This document shows, piece by piece, positions 20,650-32,894 of a DNA stretch of 64,000 nucleotides. The stretch spans positions 27,891,201 to 27,955,200 of the forward strand of contig CM039510.1 in assembly GCA_022432975.1 (NCBI GenBank). The letters run 5' to 3'. The position numbers and the translations under genes were made by a program. Origin of the DNA: Begonia masoniana. Its lineage: Eukaryota; Streptophyta; Magnoliopsida; Cucurbitales; Begoniaceae. Position 1 is the first letter of the stretch. Each line of letters opens with the position of its first letter. The notes beneath the pieces were generated by a model, which saw only the letters and a program-made list of their open reading frames with translations, was not told where the DNA came from and did no database searches.

Positions 20650-20840
20650 GAATCAGACAAACTATTAAGGGAACTAATCCGCCCCTAATCGAGTAGAGGA
20701 TGTAGACTTTGGGAAAGTTGATCTACTTCCCATCGAATAGAGGGATCAGATCAGCTATTAAGGGAACTAATCTGCCCCTTAATCGAGTAGAGGATGTAGA
20801 CTTTGAGAAAATTGATCCACTTCCCATTTTACGGAGGGAT
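20650..20840 (+). repeat. Tandem duplication of about 93 bp in LTR C
   Basis: CTATTAAGGGAACTAATC...GAGTAGAGGATGTAGACTTT occurs at about 20662 and 20755. LTR M and the solo LTR have one related segment in the same place (GAAACTAATCTGCCCTCCAT at about 60950), so this seems to be part of a shared LTR module. Confidence 0.85.
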
Positions 20841-21344
20841 CAACAGATAACAGATATAACTGAGTCGTGAAAGTAGAAACTGCATGAATAGGATTTATGA
20901 TTCAGCATTTCATTTCATTATGCTCTATTTATTTAGCATTAGGCTAATAGATGAGTTTTGTGATGTATGTCATGTAGTTTCAACAGGTGATTTCTCTGAG
21001 TTTACAAGAGGATAGACGAAGTTGATGGAGCACAACTATGTCACGGTTTTGTGCACTGATGAGGCGGTTTAACTAATGTCAGTATGTGGAGACTTAGTGG
21101 ACAAGTGTTTTATTGAAGTATGCTGAGGATTTTAATAGCAGTAGTAGTTTTAATGTTTTAACAGTTTTGGGATTATCCCGATTATGAAAACATGATTGGT
21201 TTTTAATTGTAGTTTGCTATTCTGAATTTTTAGAAAGTTGTAGACTTATGTTGTTTTGAATGGTTGCTGTTAAAATTTATTAGTTCTTTTAGTAGTCAGA
21301 GTTGTTCATTTGTTTAGAGTGTAATGGTTAATGTGTTGTGATGT

Positions 21345-21610
21345 TGTCGTTCGGCAGATGTGATCGGCAGATGTCGATCGGCAGATGTCGATCGGCAGAT
21401 GTCGTTCGGCAGAGGTGATCAGTGGATGTTCGAAATCGGAAGATGTTTTCTGTTTCTGCTTCTACCGCTGAGACTATTTAGCGATCGGTAGATGTTTGAA
21501 ACCGGAAGATGTCTTCTGTTTCTGCTTCTACCGTTGAGACTATTTAGCGGAAGATGTCTTCTGTTTCTGCTTCTACCGCTGAGACTATTTGGCAGAAGAT
21601 GTGTTCAAAT
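21345..21610 (+). repeat. GATCGGCAGATGTC minisatellites in LTR C
   Basis: Four to five units of about 15 bp (GATCGGCAGATGTC) are followed by three copies of a segment containing CGGAAGATGTCTTCTGTTTC and TCTACCGCTGAGACTATTT. The CGG..GATGT core also occurs in the minisatellites of LTR A and the 15.4-16.8-kb LTR. Confidence 0.85.
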
Positions 21611-21889
21611 TTAAGACATTTAAATATTCAACACCTTTATGCCCTCGGTTCTTTTGGCCGAATGTTTCTATTATTTTAATTGTTATATAAGTATTGTTTT
21701 AGTGTTTTGTTTTAACCCTGTTTTACACAAATGATTTTCCGCTGCAAGTTTTGATGTTTTTAAATAATGTCAAATTTTGACCGTTGAGTGAAGTTTAAAA
21801 AAAAAAAGTTTTAAAATTTTTCCAGAATGTCTTAGTTCTGTTCAGTGTTATAAGTAGCGAACTAGGTTTCCAAATTTCGGGTCGTTACA

Positions 21890-23035
21890 AAGACAGTCAA
21901 AACACTTTGTTTGAATTATTAATGGATGTAGTTTGCAAATGAAAGAAATTCATCTGAGGGCTCAAACAAGCTTCCTGCAAATGTATTATAAATTTTATCA
22001 AGTGATCATTTCATATCATTTGTGATGAATTTAGTTGATGATTGCATATATCGTAAGTTCAGTGGGAGTAAATTCGTGTTTCTTATTTTATATGTCAATA
22101 AAATATCATTAGCATCCAATGATATAGGCTTACTGCACAAAACCAAAAGATTTCTATCAAAACAATTTGAGATGAAAGATTTTGGAGACGCTTATATTGC
22201 ATTAGATTGTTCTCGAGGTATTGTTGGATTATCACAAAAGATCTATATCGAGACTATTCTCAAAAGATTTGACATACATGAGTGTAAATCGAGAGACAAC
22301 CATGTTGCTAAAGGTGATAGGATCAGTGAAGATCAATGCTCTTAAAGCAATTTTGAGATAAAGGAAATGCAAAAGATTCTATTGCTTCGTTGTAGGGAGT
22401 CTTATCCATGCTTATGTATGTACGCGTTTGGATACAGTGTACATAGTTGGGATGTTAGATAGATTTTTAAGTAATCTTGGTATGGATCATTGAAACGCAA
22501 TAAAGAGGATACTTGGATACTTACAACAAACAAAAGATTATATGCTCTCATATAAGAAATCAGATTAGTTGGAGATCATTGATACACTGATTTAGATTTT
22601 GTTAGATGCCATGTTAGTCAAAAATTGACATTGAGATATTTATTTCTACTAGTTGGAGGAGCCCTTCGCTACAAGAGTGCTAAACAATCACTTTCAACTT
22701 CTTCCACCATGGTTGGATAATATATTGCATGTTAGGAAGCATCGAATGAGTCATTATGACTGAATAATTTTGTCATGGAACTTAAGATTGTCAAAGACAT
22801 TGATAGATCAATTCTGTCATTATGTGATAGCATGTCAGCTGTAATGGTTTTCAATAACAACAAGATTGTGTCGAAGTCTATGTACATCGACATCAAATTT
22901 CTCGTAGTCAATGAAAAAGTGCAAAGTTGTCAGATATCCATAGATCATGATTGTGTATCCACTTACTAAAGAAATACAATTGAAGCTCTTTCATGAGCAT
23001 ATTACTTGTATGAGTGTTACTTTTTTAGATGATAT
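21890..23035 (+). pseudogene. pol: Ty1/copia pol relic (RT C-terminus and RNase H)
   Basis: Plus-strand translation gives RT (LVDDCIYRKFSGSKFVFLIL, FLSKQFEMKDFGDAY, LSQKIYIETILKRFDIH), then RNase H (AKQSLSTSSTMVG, LKIVKDIDRSI, SMSAVMVFNNNKIVSKSMYI). The tail (LTKEIQLKLFHEHI) ends the family's polyprotein. The catalytic YVDD has become YVNK, stops abound and segments are missing. It begins directly after LTR C at 21889, so the LTR may have inserted into the copia relic. No copia LTR was found. Confidence 0.82.
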
Positions 23036-24102
23036 TGTGGTTTAATGGGAGTTTGTGATATTCTTTTATGGATTTTTTTTTTATATTGTATGGCTTATGT
23101 TACATCATTTTTACTGCAATAATATATTCGAAGTATTTTAATATCTAGTTATACAATGAAATTAAAGTTAAAGTTATGATCTCATAAGAAATAAGTTGAA
23201 CCAATTGAAAATAGATTTGTCATACCCAGATTACATGTAATTTCTATTCTACACATTCATATTTAATTATGTCATTTTAGTGGGTTTAGTTGCGATTGAT
23301 GTGATGAATATCGCTTTGATCCTATGAAATTAGTGCTGTATACTCTCGTTAATGATAACAATTTATGATATCCTAAGGTTTTAGTTATAATCTAGGGTTG
23401 CTAGTTTCGTATGTGTCCCAATTGAGAGAGTGTTAGATTTTCATATATTATAATGTATTATTATGTGACACCCAGATAAAGTGTTAATGATAATCAAGAG
23501 ATTAGGCCTAAATATACATTAATATGGATAAATTTGGGCTCAAACCATGTGTAAAGACGGATTTTATTATATGATAGACGAAATAGTAATTATCCACTCA
23601 ATACTATGAAGGGTTCATGGTTTTCATTTCTTAAGTAATCTTTCTCTTTGAATCCTCCATCACTTAGAGATAGATGTGAAGAAAAAAATTGAAAGAGATG
23701 AAAGATTTTAGTACTCTATTTCAATCGCTGAATTTGGATACGCTCTCTTAGTCTATCCATATCATAATATGGAATATGGTAATGACATGTTTTCTAAGTT
23801 TGACAGTTTAGTAACTTAGGATTTTAACAGATCTAACAACCATGTAATAGAAGCTTGTCCCATTGTTGTAGATCTTAAACTTCCAAGCCTTCACTACCTC
23901 TACCATACTCGGATACTGACCTAATTCCTAAGAAACCTTAATAATAGTTGTAAGTTGCATGAACGAACTTGGAGCAATGGATAGGTCAAATGGCATAACC
24001 AACGCTTTGTGAGTACTTTTCTCGTTTTCCACTCATCTTCTTCTCTTACATGTGATTGTAATTGACATTGCAGATCTCACAATTTCTTCAGTTATAAACG
24101 CA
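23036..24102. other. AT-rich spacer, no gene recognised
   Basis: No coding signal was seen. TGTGACACCCAGATAAAG at 23464 looks like the start of a gypsy LTR, but no end or interior could be matched. It probably holds decayed transposon DNA. Confidence 0.4.
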
Positions 24103-24396
24103 TCACTTATGAAATTCCACATTTTGAGATGAGTTCATTCTATAGGTAGCCATGTTAGGATTTGAAACATCAACCACCACCTCCAGAAATGGTATGCTAA
24201 CACGTTTTATCATTAACCTCGTTTTTCGTGCCAAATCAATGTGATATTGAATGTTCTTTTTAGTAGGCACTCCAGAAATTTCTCCAAGAATCACGTCTTT
24301 GAAGTTATTAGGATGGTTAGATAAGTGACTGTAACAAATGTTGGTTGTTGGTGTTGTTTTTATGTGGTCTTTATTGATGATAAATGCCCCATGCAC
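24103..24396 (-). pseudogene. Ty3/gypsy RT N-terminal scrap
   Basis: The minus-strand frame includes FKDVILGEISGVPTKKNIQY followed by HIDL, then MATYRMNSSQNVEF. This matches the segment before RT in plant gypsy elements (F-D-V-F-x-E-x-x-x-G-x-P-P-x-R-x-I-x-H-x-I-D-L then Y-R-M-N-P-x-E). About 25 codons between the two blocks are unlike the family, and nothing continues on either side. It is a small antisense relic. Confidence 0.6.
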
Positions 24397-25099
24397 ATAC
24401 TTCTTTGCTTGCTGAGTTTGTCATTTTACAGAAATCTCCCTATATAGAGAGACAGTGGAGAAGAAAGCTTTACAATGGATGAAACTTTGTATTAGAGGAA
24501 AAATTTAGTGAGAGGTCCCCTAGCCATGGCAGTTTTGTTGATTACATGTTTCTGCAACGTGAGAGCCTCACTCCGCACATCATGAACGCACAAAAATTCA
24601 GGACGGAAATTTTTCGGTTGTTGATACTATGAGGTAAAATTATGCGAATTGTGTTACATTTAAACGAGTATTAAATTCTTTCATGTATTACATCGTATAT
24701 TTGCAATGAATTGTTAAGTAATTTGTTGTAAAGGAAAGCCGGAGGAAGCAACTTTTCTTCAATGGCTGGACCTGACGATGGAGATGAGAGAAAAGAAGAT
24801 GATTAATGGTTTACAATCAAGAGTTGATGGAGTTGATGGATGTAGAAGCATTCGTTGAGAAGATGAGGAAATAAGTGAACATGTTGTAATGTAGTGAATA
24901 TGAAATAGTTGAAGTGTAGTAATGAACTCCCATGAACTATGCATGGACTACATTTTTGTTGCCAACATACACCAAAAACAACTTGCACAAATTACAAGCC
25001 ATTAACGTAACAACGTCCAAACACTTTGATTTTTCGTACTAACCTGAAAAATGCACTAATCGAAACCCGAGTTCATACTGCTAACAGAAATGAACACAA
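24397..25099. other. Spacer 3' of the Dof gene
   Basis: No other gene was recognised. The stretch next to the Dof stop codon (about 24900-25099) should contain its 3' UTR and polyadenylation signal, but no clear signal could be singled out. Small open frames at 24759-24988 look random. Confidence 0.35.
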
Positions 25100-25792
25100 T
25101 CATTTAAGGCCATTTCTAGGAGTGGAGATGGCCAAATCGGGCCACGAAAAACAATCAGCCGCAACAAACACTCCCTCGCCATTCTCCAACTGCCAGGAAG
25201 GATTTGCATGGCTTCCATTGTCGGCTCCGGCCTCTCCCGCGCTGCCGAAACTCCAAGCTCCTCTCGCCAGCCCGAATCCGACGTCCTCGAATGGAGATCC
25301 AAGGCCAAGCCCGAACCCTCCCAGAGCTAGAAATCCTGGTCCCTGAGTGTTTTGTATCGACCCAAAGCTTCCCATTAGATTGCCGCTCTGTTTAACATTC
25401 CCAACACCTGAAAACTGAAGCGGCGAACAGTAGCTCGCCGTTAACACCGCCGAAACTGCATTTGCCGACAGTGGGTGAGGGCGATCGAAGTGTGGCACAG
25501 CGGAGACGGAAACAGATGGAGTAGAGACGACGGTTCGAGATCGTTTGGCGTTTTTACGACTCCCACCGCCGAAGGGGATGTCGCGAAGAGTTCCTCCTTG
25601 AGTCCAGTACCGTCGGCAGGACTTGCAGAAATGGCGAGGCTGAGAGAAATTGTAGTTGTTGTAGTAGCAGAACTTGGTATTAATAGAATCACAGCGCGGA
25701 CAGAGTAGGTGCTCTTGCTCCGCCGGCGGTGGTCCGGGGTTCTGTGGTTTCGCCGTTTTCCGGTAATCGGCCGACTCGGAAGGCATTAGCAT
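25100..25792 (-). CDS. Dof-type zinc-finger transcription factor (intronless)
   Basis: The protein is 230 residues. The Dof domain, a plant-specific C2-C2 zinc finger binding AAAG sites, spans about residues 29-83. Its cysteines are 31, 34, 56 and 59 (CX2CX21CX2C), with [19 protein letters not shown] and [19 protein letters not shown] basic tail ([10 protein letters not shown]) is a likely nuclear signal. The rest is Ser/Gly/Phe-rich without a known fold. The N-terminus (MPSES) and RDIP...RKNAKRSRT resemble Dof3.4/OBP1-type proteins; that assignment is from memory of the family. Met1 or Met3 could be the start. IPFGGG has Phe where relatives usually have Val. The frame is intact, so this is the one convincing functional gene here. 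Confidence 0.93.
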   Translation of the reverse strand: MLMPSESADYRKTAKPQNPGPPPAEQEHLLCPRCDSINTKFCYYNNYNFSQPRHFCKSCRRYWTQGGTLRDIPFGGGSRKNAKRSRTVVSTPSVSVSAVPHFDRPHPLSANAVSAVLTASYCSPLQFSGVGNVKQSGNLMGSFGSIQNTQGPGFLALGGFGLGLGSPFEDVGFGLARGAWSFGSAGEAGADNGSHANPSWQLENGEGVFVAADCFSWPDLAISTPRNGLK

Positions 25793-26130
25793 CCACTTTT
25801 TTCCAACAGTCTGAAATGGGTTTTTGTTTGCTCAAAATATAACAGCCGGGGGAGAAGATGACGAAGATCGGGTAGAAGATAGTGGTAGGAAGGGATTTTA
25901 TTGATAGATTGAGGAGAGAGAGAAGATGTGTTGGGGAAGAGGGAGACAGAGTCTGGGAGGAGGGGAAGATATTGAGATAATAGACAGAAAAACAGCTTTA
26001 GAGGGGGTTGTGTATTAGGGAAGAAGAAATTCAGTCGGCTGCAGAGGAGAGGGTAATTCCCTGCGAATTGGCAGCTACAATTTGGGCTTTGTCAGATACC
26101 CCTCCTAAATATTATAACATACTTTAGTTG
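25793..26130 (-). promoter_or_regulatory. 5' leader and proximal promoter of the Dof gene
   Basis: On the minus strand this is strongly pyrimidine-rich (CTTCCCCTCCTCCCAGAC, CTCTCTCTCCTCAATC), typical of plant 5' UTRs, running for about 250 bases upstream of the ATG. No convincing TATA box was found. An AT-rich patch at about 26110-26125 (AATATTATAACATAC as read on plus) is the best candidate. No intron signal is needed in the coding region. Confidence 0.45.
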
Positions 26131-27496
<1,366 letters not shown>

Positions 27497-27599
27497 TGAT
27501 TAATTAGGAGAGATCATGGATTTGCTAATTAGATAAAAAAGATTAAATTAATTAATAAATAAATAAAAGATAAGATAATGAAAGAATAGGGAGGGCTAC

Positions 27600-28170
27600 A
27601 TCGTCAAAGTAGATGGAAATTAGTGAGGGTACAAATGTAAAAAGTACAGACAGAATTATATTGTCGGGCCGCGTGGGAGGCAATTATTGGCTCCTCTCTT
27701 TGACTGGAGACACGTCACGTCCACATCAGACTCCAACTCCGTACCTCACTCTCATCCCATTCCCACCGTCTTTATCGCTTCCCGTCCACCGCCATCTCCA
27801 CCGTCTGATTACCTCGTGACAGGATCCGGAGCCTTTTCCGTCTCCGGTCATTCATCATCTGTCGCTTTCAAGGTTTTTCGTCGGACAATTGGGGGCAAGG
27901 CAGAATTACTTTTTCAGTCTTCGGTCTTCAGTCTTCCTCTGTTTATTCCGTCTGCCACCGAGCTTGGGTTTTGCTTAGAGTTTCAGAGGGTCTCTGGGTC
28001 TGTCTCCTTCCATTGATAACCTCCCTTTCTTTCTCCTTCTGCAGCCTATCATTTCTATGGAAAATTTTGATTTTCTTTTTCCCTATTTTTCATTTGGTTG
28101 TACTTTCGTGGGACCACGGAGACGATAAAATAAGTAAATTAATCATACTCCGCTAGCAATCCATGATTGT
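27600..28170 (+). other. Possible 5' end of an unknown transcription unit
   Basis: A GC-richer, pyrimidine-rich patch (about 27700-28080) stands out from AT-rich surroundings. It contains GACACGTCACGTCC, an ACGT-core bZIP-like site, and TTTGACTGG (W-box-like core), followed by CTCC/TCTCC runs as in plant 5' UTRs. A possible splice acceptor is TCCTTCTGCAG| near 28045. The overlapping open frames of 61-109 codons match nothing I recognise, and no downstream exon was found. It may be a promoter of a gene lost to transposon activity. Confidence 0.25.
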
Positions 28171-28340
28171 GCCGTCGGCATCAACGATGTCATTCAACAC
28201 AGTATTTACAGGCATATTATTCACAATTTTGTTGCACATTTTCTGATAGTTGTTGGAACTGGAAGTATTGAAAAATAGCCGACAAACTGATTGATCAAAC
28301 AAGTCTAATTTGTTGGGCGTTGATCTTTTGGATTAATTAT

Positions 28341-28451
28341 ATTGATTTTGTTTGGTTGCCAAAACAAAAAAGAGATTTGATTAGATTATATCAAATATTG
28401 ATTTTGTTTGGTTGCCAAAAAAGAGATTTGATTAGATTATATTAAGTATTG
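28341..28451. repeat. 56-bp tandem duplication
   Basis: ATTGATTTTGTTTGGTTGCC...AAGAGATTTGATTAGATTATAT occurs at 28341 and 28397. The second copy lacks seven bases of the A-rich run (CAAAAAA). Confidence 0.9.
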
Positions 28452-30529
28452 ATTTAGACGATGATGACAAGAATAATGATAAAGGTAAGTTACGCCTTTG
28501 ATTTTATAGTTTTCCTATCATTTCAATTTAATCACATCAGTTTAAATTTTCTTAATGCTACCAGAGAATGGGTTTGCCCCGACGTTAAACTAAAGAATGA
28601 AAAAGTAGTTATTTAGTAAGAAATAGACTAATGCATGTTCAATCTTGTGTGTATATTTCAAGAGTGTGACAATTTGGCTTACATGTAGGACAAATTATAC
28701 TTACTTGAAATACTAGGTAAATGCACAGTGGCTAACCCTCGTGCTCAATATGTAGGCAATCTATGTATTCAAGGTGATGCACATCCACTAGCATCGATAC
28801 TCAGGTTGGATGCATTTTGTGATCGAATGGCAAGTCTATGTTAGTAATCAAAACTCTACATCTTTTCTATAGGGAGATGTACAGTGATGGACATTGGAAT
28901 TCAATGGTGTATTCTTTCCAAGATTTAGACGTGTTGTAACTAATGATCTTCATAGAGTATTAGATAGAATAATATAAATTTTATCTAAAAAGTAAAAATG
29001 TAGCAAACAATAACAAGTTAGCTGATTATGACTAAAGTAGTAGAAAAAAAAAAGAATATTAAATAAGAATAACATTCTAGAAATAAATACTGGATGATAC
29101 TTGTGGGTTAGACACTGGTTAAGATGTCTAGGTGAATTGAGTTACACGTGAGAGAGCTAACAAGTGAGAGAGCTAACCAATGGACAAATTACACGCGTAA
29201 GAAAGTGAAAGAAGATTAATAATAAATCCTATGATAATTGGAAAAAGGTTAAAAAATATGACAACCTAAACTTAAAACATATGTAAATTATTAGAGTAAG
29301 GTTTAACTTCTGGACTTTATAAAAAATTCAATATAGCGTCCTTCCCTATTTTTCAGGTTTTGAAGGCAACAACTCGGGGAAACAAAGGTAAAGAACATGG
29401 GCTTTGTGGTCTAAGCTTAAAGCAGCATGGGATTAAAGTTTATTTTATTCTACTCTTTTATAAAGTTTGTATGTTAGTTTGCCCTGCCATATAGAGTCTT
29501 ATATGTGATAATACTCTTGTATTATATTTGTTGGTTGGATGATTTTATTTTATTATCGCCCTATAGAGTTCTATTGCATATTTTGGTCTTTGTTTCTAGC
29601 ATGCTTAATTTTTAGAAGTTCATAAGTTTGTAATGCATGTTTTTGCATGCGACACAATAGTTCCTACCTTAGGACACTAGGTGAGCTTAAGCGAGTGTGA
29701 CATTATAGCTAGATTGTTAGGATTAAATGTGCAATAGTTCTTCCTCCCACTTTTGGAATCCACAGCTTGTTTTTCGGGTGGACAATACAATAGCAACATT
29801 TTGGTCTATTTGCTAAATTTTTAAAAAGACATGATATTTTTGCTCCATACACAATGTTAGTTACACTACAACAAAATGGTGTTGCAAAAGGCTTAACCCT
29901 ACATTAATGGATATGATTAAAGTATGTTGAACAATTTATTTTTACCCTTATCATTGTGGATGCATGCATTAAATATCATAATATACTTACTGAATAGATT
30001 TTTTTCAACTATGGATGGCAAGTTAATCTAGCTTTTGACATCTTCATATATGGCGATGTTCGATAGAGGTAAGAATATTCAATCTACAAGAAAGAAAGTA
30101 GATTCATGAAGGATCAGTAGTTTCTTCAATGGTTACTAAAAAAAAAAACTCTAAATAGTATATATTTTTCTGTCATAGCCACAGTACAAAAATATTTAAT
30201 ACTAGAAATGCACAGTTTATTGAGAATGACAAGAATAATGGGAGTATAAAGCCATGAAAAGTGGGCAGAAGTTAGCGAGAAAGTTCCTTCACCCATAACC
30301 TCTTCTGGTTGTTCCTATAGTTGTTAACGATCTAATGATGCTCAAGAACAATAATTAAATGAACAAATACCTCCTAATAAACTACTGACAATGAACCAAT
30401 TACAGGTAAACCTCCATAAATAGTATTAAGAAGATCTCGAAGAGAAAGAATGTCAACTATTTTTTATGATTACATGGTTTATTTACTGGAGTTAGAATGC
30501 GATTGGGGAATGTAGATCCACTTTTTTTT
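28452..30529. other. AT-rich spacer, no gene recognised
   Basis: Two kilobases without a recognisable product on either strand. CACTACAACAAAATGG at 29871 resembles a CACTA-type terminus, but no convincing partner end was found. Confidence 0.4.
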
Positions 30530-30738
30530 TTTCACAAGCTATAGAAAGTCAAAAAAATTTCTATGAAAGATGAAATAAAGTTTATGGATCATAATGAAGT
30601 TTGTGATCTTATTTATATGTGTGAAGGAAATAAAAGAGTAGGTCTTTGAGATGAAGCATGACTCGAATGACAATATTAAAAGGCACAAGGCTAGACTAGT
30701 TGTTAAATATTCTACTCACAAAGATGAATTAGGTTATT
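30530..30738 (+). pseudogene. Ty1/copia RT N-terminal scrap
   Basis: The translation MKDEIKFMDHNEVCDLIYM, then after a frameshift VFEMKHDSNDNIKRHKARLV and VKYSTHKDELGY, matches the start of copia RT. In family terms this is W-x-x-A-M-x-x-E, then W-V-F-K-x-K, then R-Y-K-A-R-L-V-A-K-G-F. It stops where the family continues with the D-Y-x-x-T-F region. It could be the missing upstream part of the same kind of element as the relic at 21890-23035, but the two are 7.5 kb apart with the Dof gene between. Confidence 0.75.
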
Positions 30739-31492
30739 AACTACTTTTTTGTGATTACCTTACTAATTTACTTAAGTTCAAATTTAATGATATTTCCAAA
30801 CAATAAGATTAATTTCTCAGAGTTAAAACTTATAATGAACAAAAATTTAAAGAGTTTAGAGAGAAGAGATCCAACCGAGTTGTTAACGCAGTTCGACCAA
30901 TTTTGCTTACGTCTGCATTTCACGGCTCGTCCTTGAAGATTCAATCCAATCTCAACTTCTTGAGTTCACTCGATTTATCTTTCGAAAGTCAATCAATGTC
31001 TTACAACACTCTTCTTCAGGGCGTCACCTTTTACACTTTCACAAATAGTAATAATAACGAATTATTATTGAATACAAATCTCACACACTCTCAATGCATA
31101 CAATCACAAGTTGATGAACTAGATGAGGTGACGGATCAATTGAAGGAATGGATTCTCAAGTTTTGATTCGGCAGCAATCGTTGCAATTTTCAGATTTTTG
31201 CTATTTTTCATGAGCCTTCATTCTTCTATTTGTAAGTGTCTTCAGAAAATAGCTAGTGCGATCGACACTTCCTCTTGCTCAGTTGACACTTTGTTGTAGT
31301 TGTGTGTTATTTTAAAAGTCATTCAACAACTCGGTCGACACTTTGGCTTCCTGGTTGACACTTATTATTCTGGAATTTTTGGTTTTATCCTATGGTCCAC
31401 ACTATTACTGTCGGGTCGAAACTTGAATCTCTCTGAAATTTTTGTATTTGTTTCGACGATTGACACTAGAATTGTCTGGTCAACACTTGAAG
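30739..31492 (+). other. Spacer with an unrecognised small open frame
   Basis: An 87-codon open frame at 30903-31166 (starting MLTSAFHGSSLKIQ) matches nothing I know and has no clear context. From about 31255 GTCGACACTT/GTTGACACTT-type words recur (TCGACACTT, GTTGACACTT, GATTGACACT), giving a loose repeat. I see no good evidence for a gene. Confidence 0.3.
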
Positions 31493-31882
31493 ATCACAGT
31501 AGAAAATCTAATACACCCCACTGACCACAATGACTTGGCTTTGAACAAAAATAAATTTTCTTGCACATTTTATTTTCCTTGTCGTGATACTAAAAACAGA
31601 ATTGAAACATGAACATGGACAGTAAGAAAACAAAACAAACATATATGTTAGTTCAAGCTATCCTCTAACACTGATGTGGAATTCACATCATTCCTACACC
31701 CTTTTAGAAGCGCGACTGCCTCACTCGATGATCGGTCAGAATCTTTAAAGACGACTGTCTCACTCAGCGATCGATCGGACTCGTAGGTCAGTAGAAAATC
31801 CGATGTGCCTGCACTGACCACATAGACTTGGCACTGAACAAAAACACATTTTCTACACATTTTCTTTTCCTTGTCATGATAT
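31493..31882. repeat. Direct repeat pair, about 95 bp, 297 bp apart
   Basis: CAGTAGAAAATCTAATACAC...TTTTCCTTGTCGTGATAC (31497-31591) returns as CAGTAGAAAATCCGATGTGC...TTTTCCTTGTCATGATATC (31791-31883), roughly four bases in five identical by eye. The inner segment has two GATCGGT/GATCGATCGG motifs after CACTCGATGA and CACTCAGCGA. Confidence 0.8.
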
Positions 31883-32880
31883 CAAATCACAATGATGAAC
31901 TAGGGTAAAACAACAACAGAACATCCTAAACAACTAAACAAGAAAAAAAAAAAAAACAATAAGACAATGAATCTGCACAAGACAAACAAGCAGAATCCTA
32001 AACAGAAAACTATCACAATTCTTGTCCAAATATTCTAAAATTTTAATAGAGACTAGCCAACAATATTAGTGACATGTTATTAAAATTACAAGTTCAATTT
32101 CAATATGAGCAAGAAATTGTGCAACCCTAAAACAGAAACAAAACACATGAAAATCAAAATAAAAACAGACCCACATGAAATCTAATGCCAAACATCCTAA
32201 TTAATCTAAACAGAACACGAGTTAACTTAAAACAGAGAAAAAAATCACCTAAACATGGGACAATCTAAACAAATAAAACAAAACATAGAACACAAAAAAC
32301 AGGAACAAAATCCCAAAGACAGAACATGAAAATCACAAAATAAACAATCTCAAATGCTAAACAGAACTCAAATTGATCAAGTGATTAACATCCTAAATAA
32401 CTAAACAGATTAACAAACTGGCTAAATATGATATTACTATCGGGTTAAATAGAAAAGACAACATGATAAAAACAACAAGAAAAAAAAAAGGAAACAAAGA
32501 TAGACAACAAAGAAACATCCTAAAATTTCTAAACAGAACAATCAAGATAACATGCATGAGAAATATCCTTAATATTCAGACAGATTATATCATGTTTTAT
32601 CATGCATAACATTATCATTTTACAGACAACAAAACAACAAAACATCAAGCATAAACAAGAAAAACAACAACGAAAAAAAACACAGAGACAGAATCATGAA
32701 CTCCAAAAAAAAAAATACAACATAACATGCTGACCAATGAGATACTAACAAAATAAAAAACACAAAGCCTAAACATGATATTTCTATCGGTTAAAATAGA
32801 GAAACGGAAAATCAAAACATCACGGAGGAGAACAGAGAATGACGAAAATCAGAACAAAAACTACACCAAAACCAGGTTCG

Positions 32881-32892
32881 GCTCTGATACCA
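32881..32892 (-). other. Primer-binding site of element H
   Basis: GCTCTGATACCA on plus equals TGGTATCAGAGC on minus, complementary to tRNA-iMet. It lies two bases from the LTR end. Confidence 0.88.
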
Positions 32893-32894
32893 AC

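Larger units (their letters stand above)
16759..21889 (+). mobile_element. Element C: Tekay-like Ty3/gypsy relic with 3' LTR
   Basis: It comprises RT (from mid-domain), RNase H, integrase with a chromodomain-like tail, polypurine tract and a 3' LTR. The 5' LTR, PBS, gag and protease are missing. The upstream sequence is an unrelated LTR end, and RT is duplicated around a minisatellite. Many stops show that it has long been inactive. Confidence 0.85.
19981..21889 (+). repeat. 3' LTR of element C (1.91 kb)
   Basis: It starts TGTAGCAACCGG and ends TTTCGGGTCGTTACA. Contents in order: TATA-like GATATAAA (20093-20100), a CT-rich leader with donor CTTAG|GTGAGT (20204), mini-exon 20446-20497, a roughly 93-bp tandem pair (20650-20840), the TTAGGCTAATAG...GTGATGTA block (about 20938-20977), and GATCGGCAGATGTC minisatellites with a longer TCTACCGCTGAGACTATTTA unit (21345-21610). 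Confidence 0.88.

Noticed and set aside
25026..25708. Plus-strand frames opposite the Dof gene
   Set aside because: Shadows of the GC-richer Dof coding strand; the minus frame contains the conserved zinc finger.
27613..28156. Three overlapping open frames of 61-109 codons
   Set aside because: No recognisable product. The patch reads more like an untranslated leader, so it is listed as such and not as coding.
29868..31296. Possible CACTA element, from CACTACAACAAAATGG to CTTTGTTGTAGTTG
   Set aside because: Only about 10 complementary bases, the right word lies among GTTGACACTT repeats, and there is no transposase or clear 3-bp duplication.
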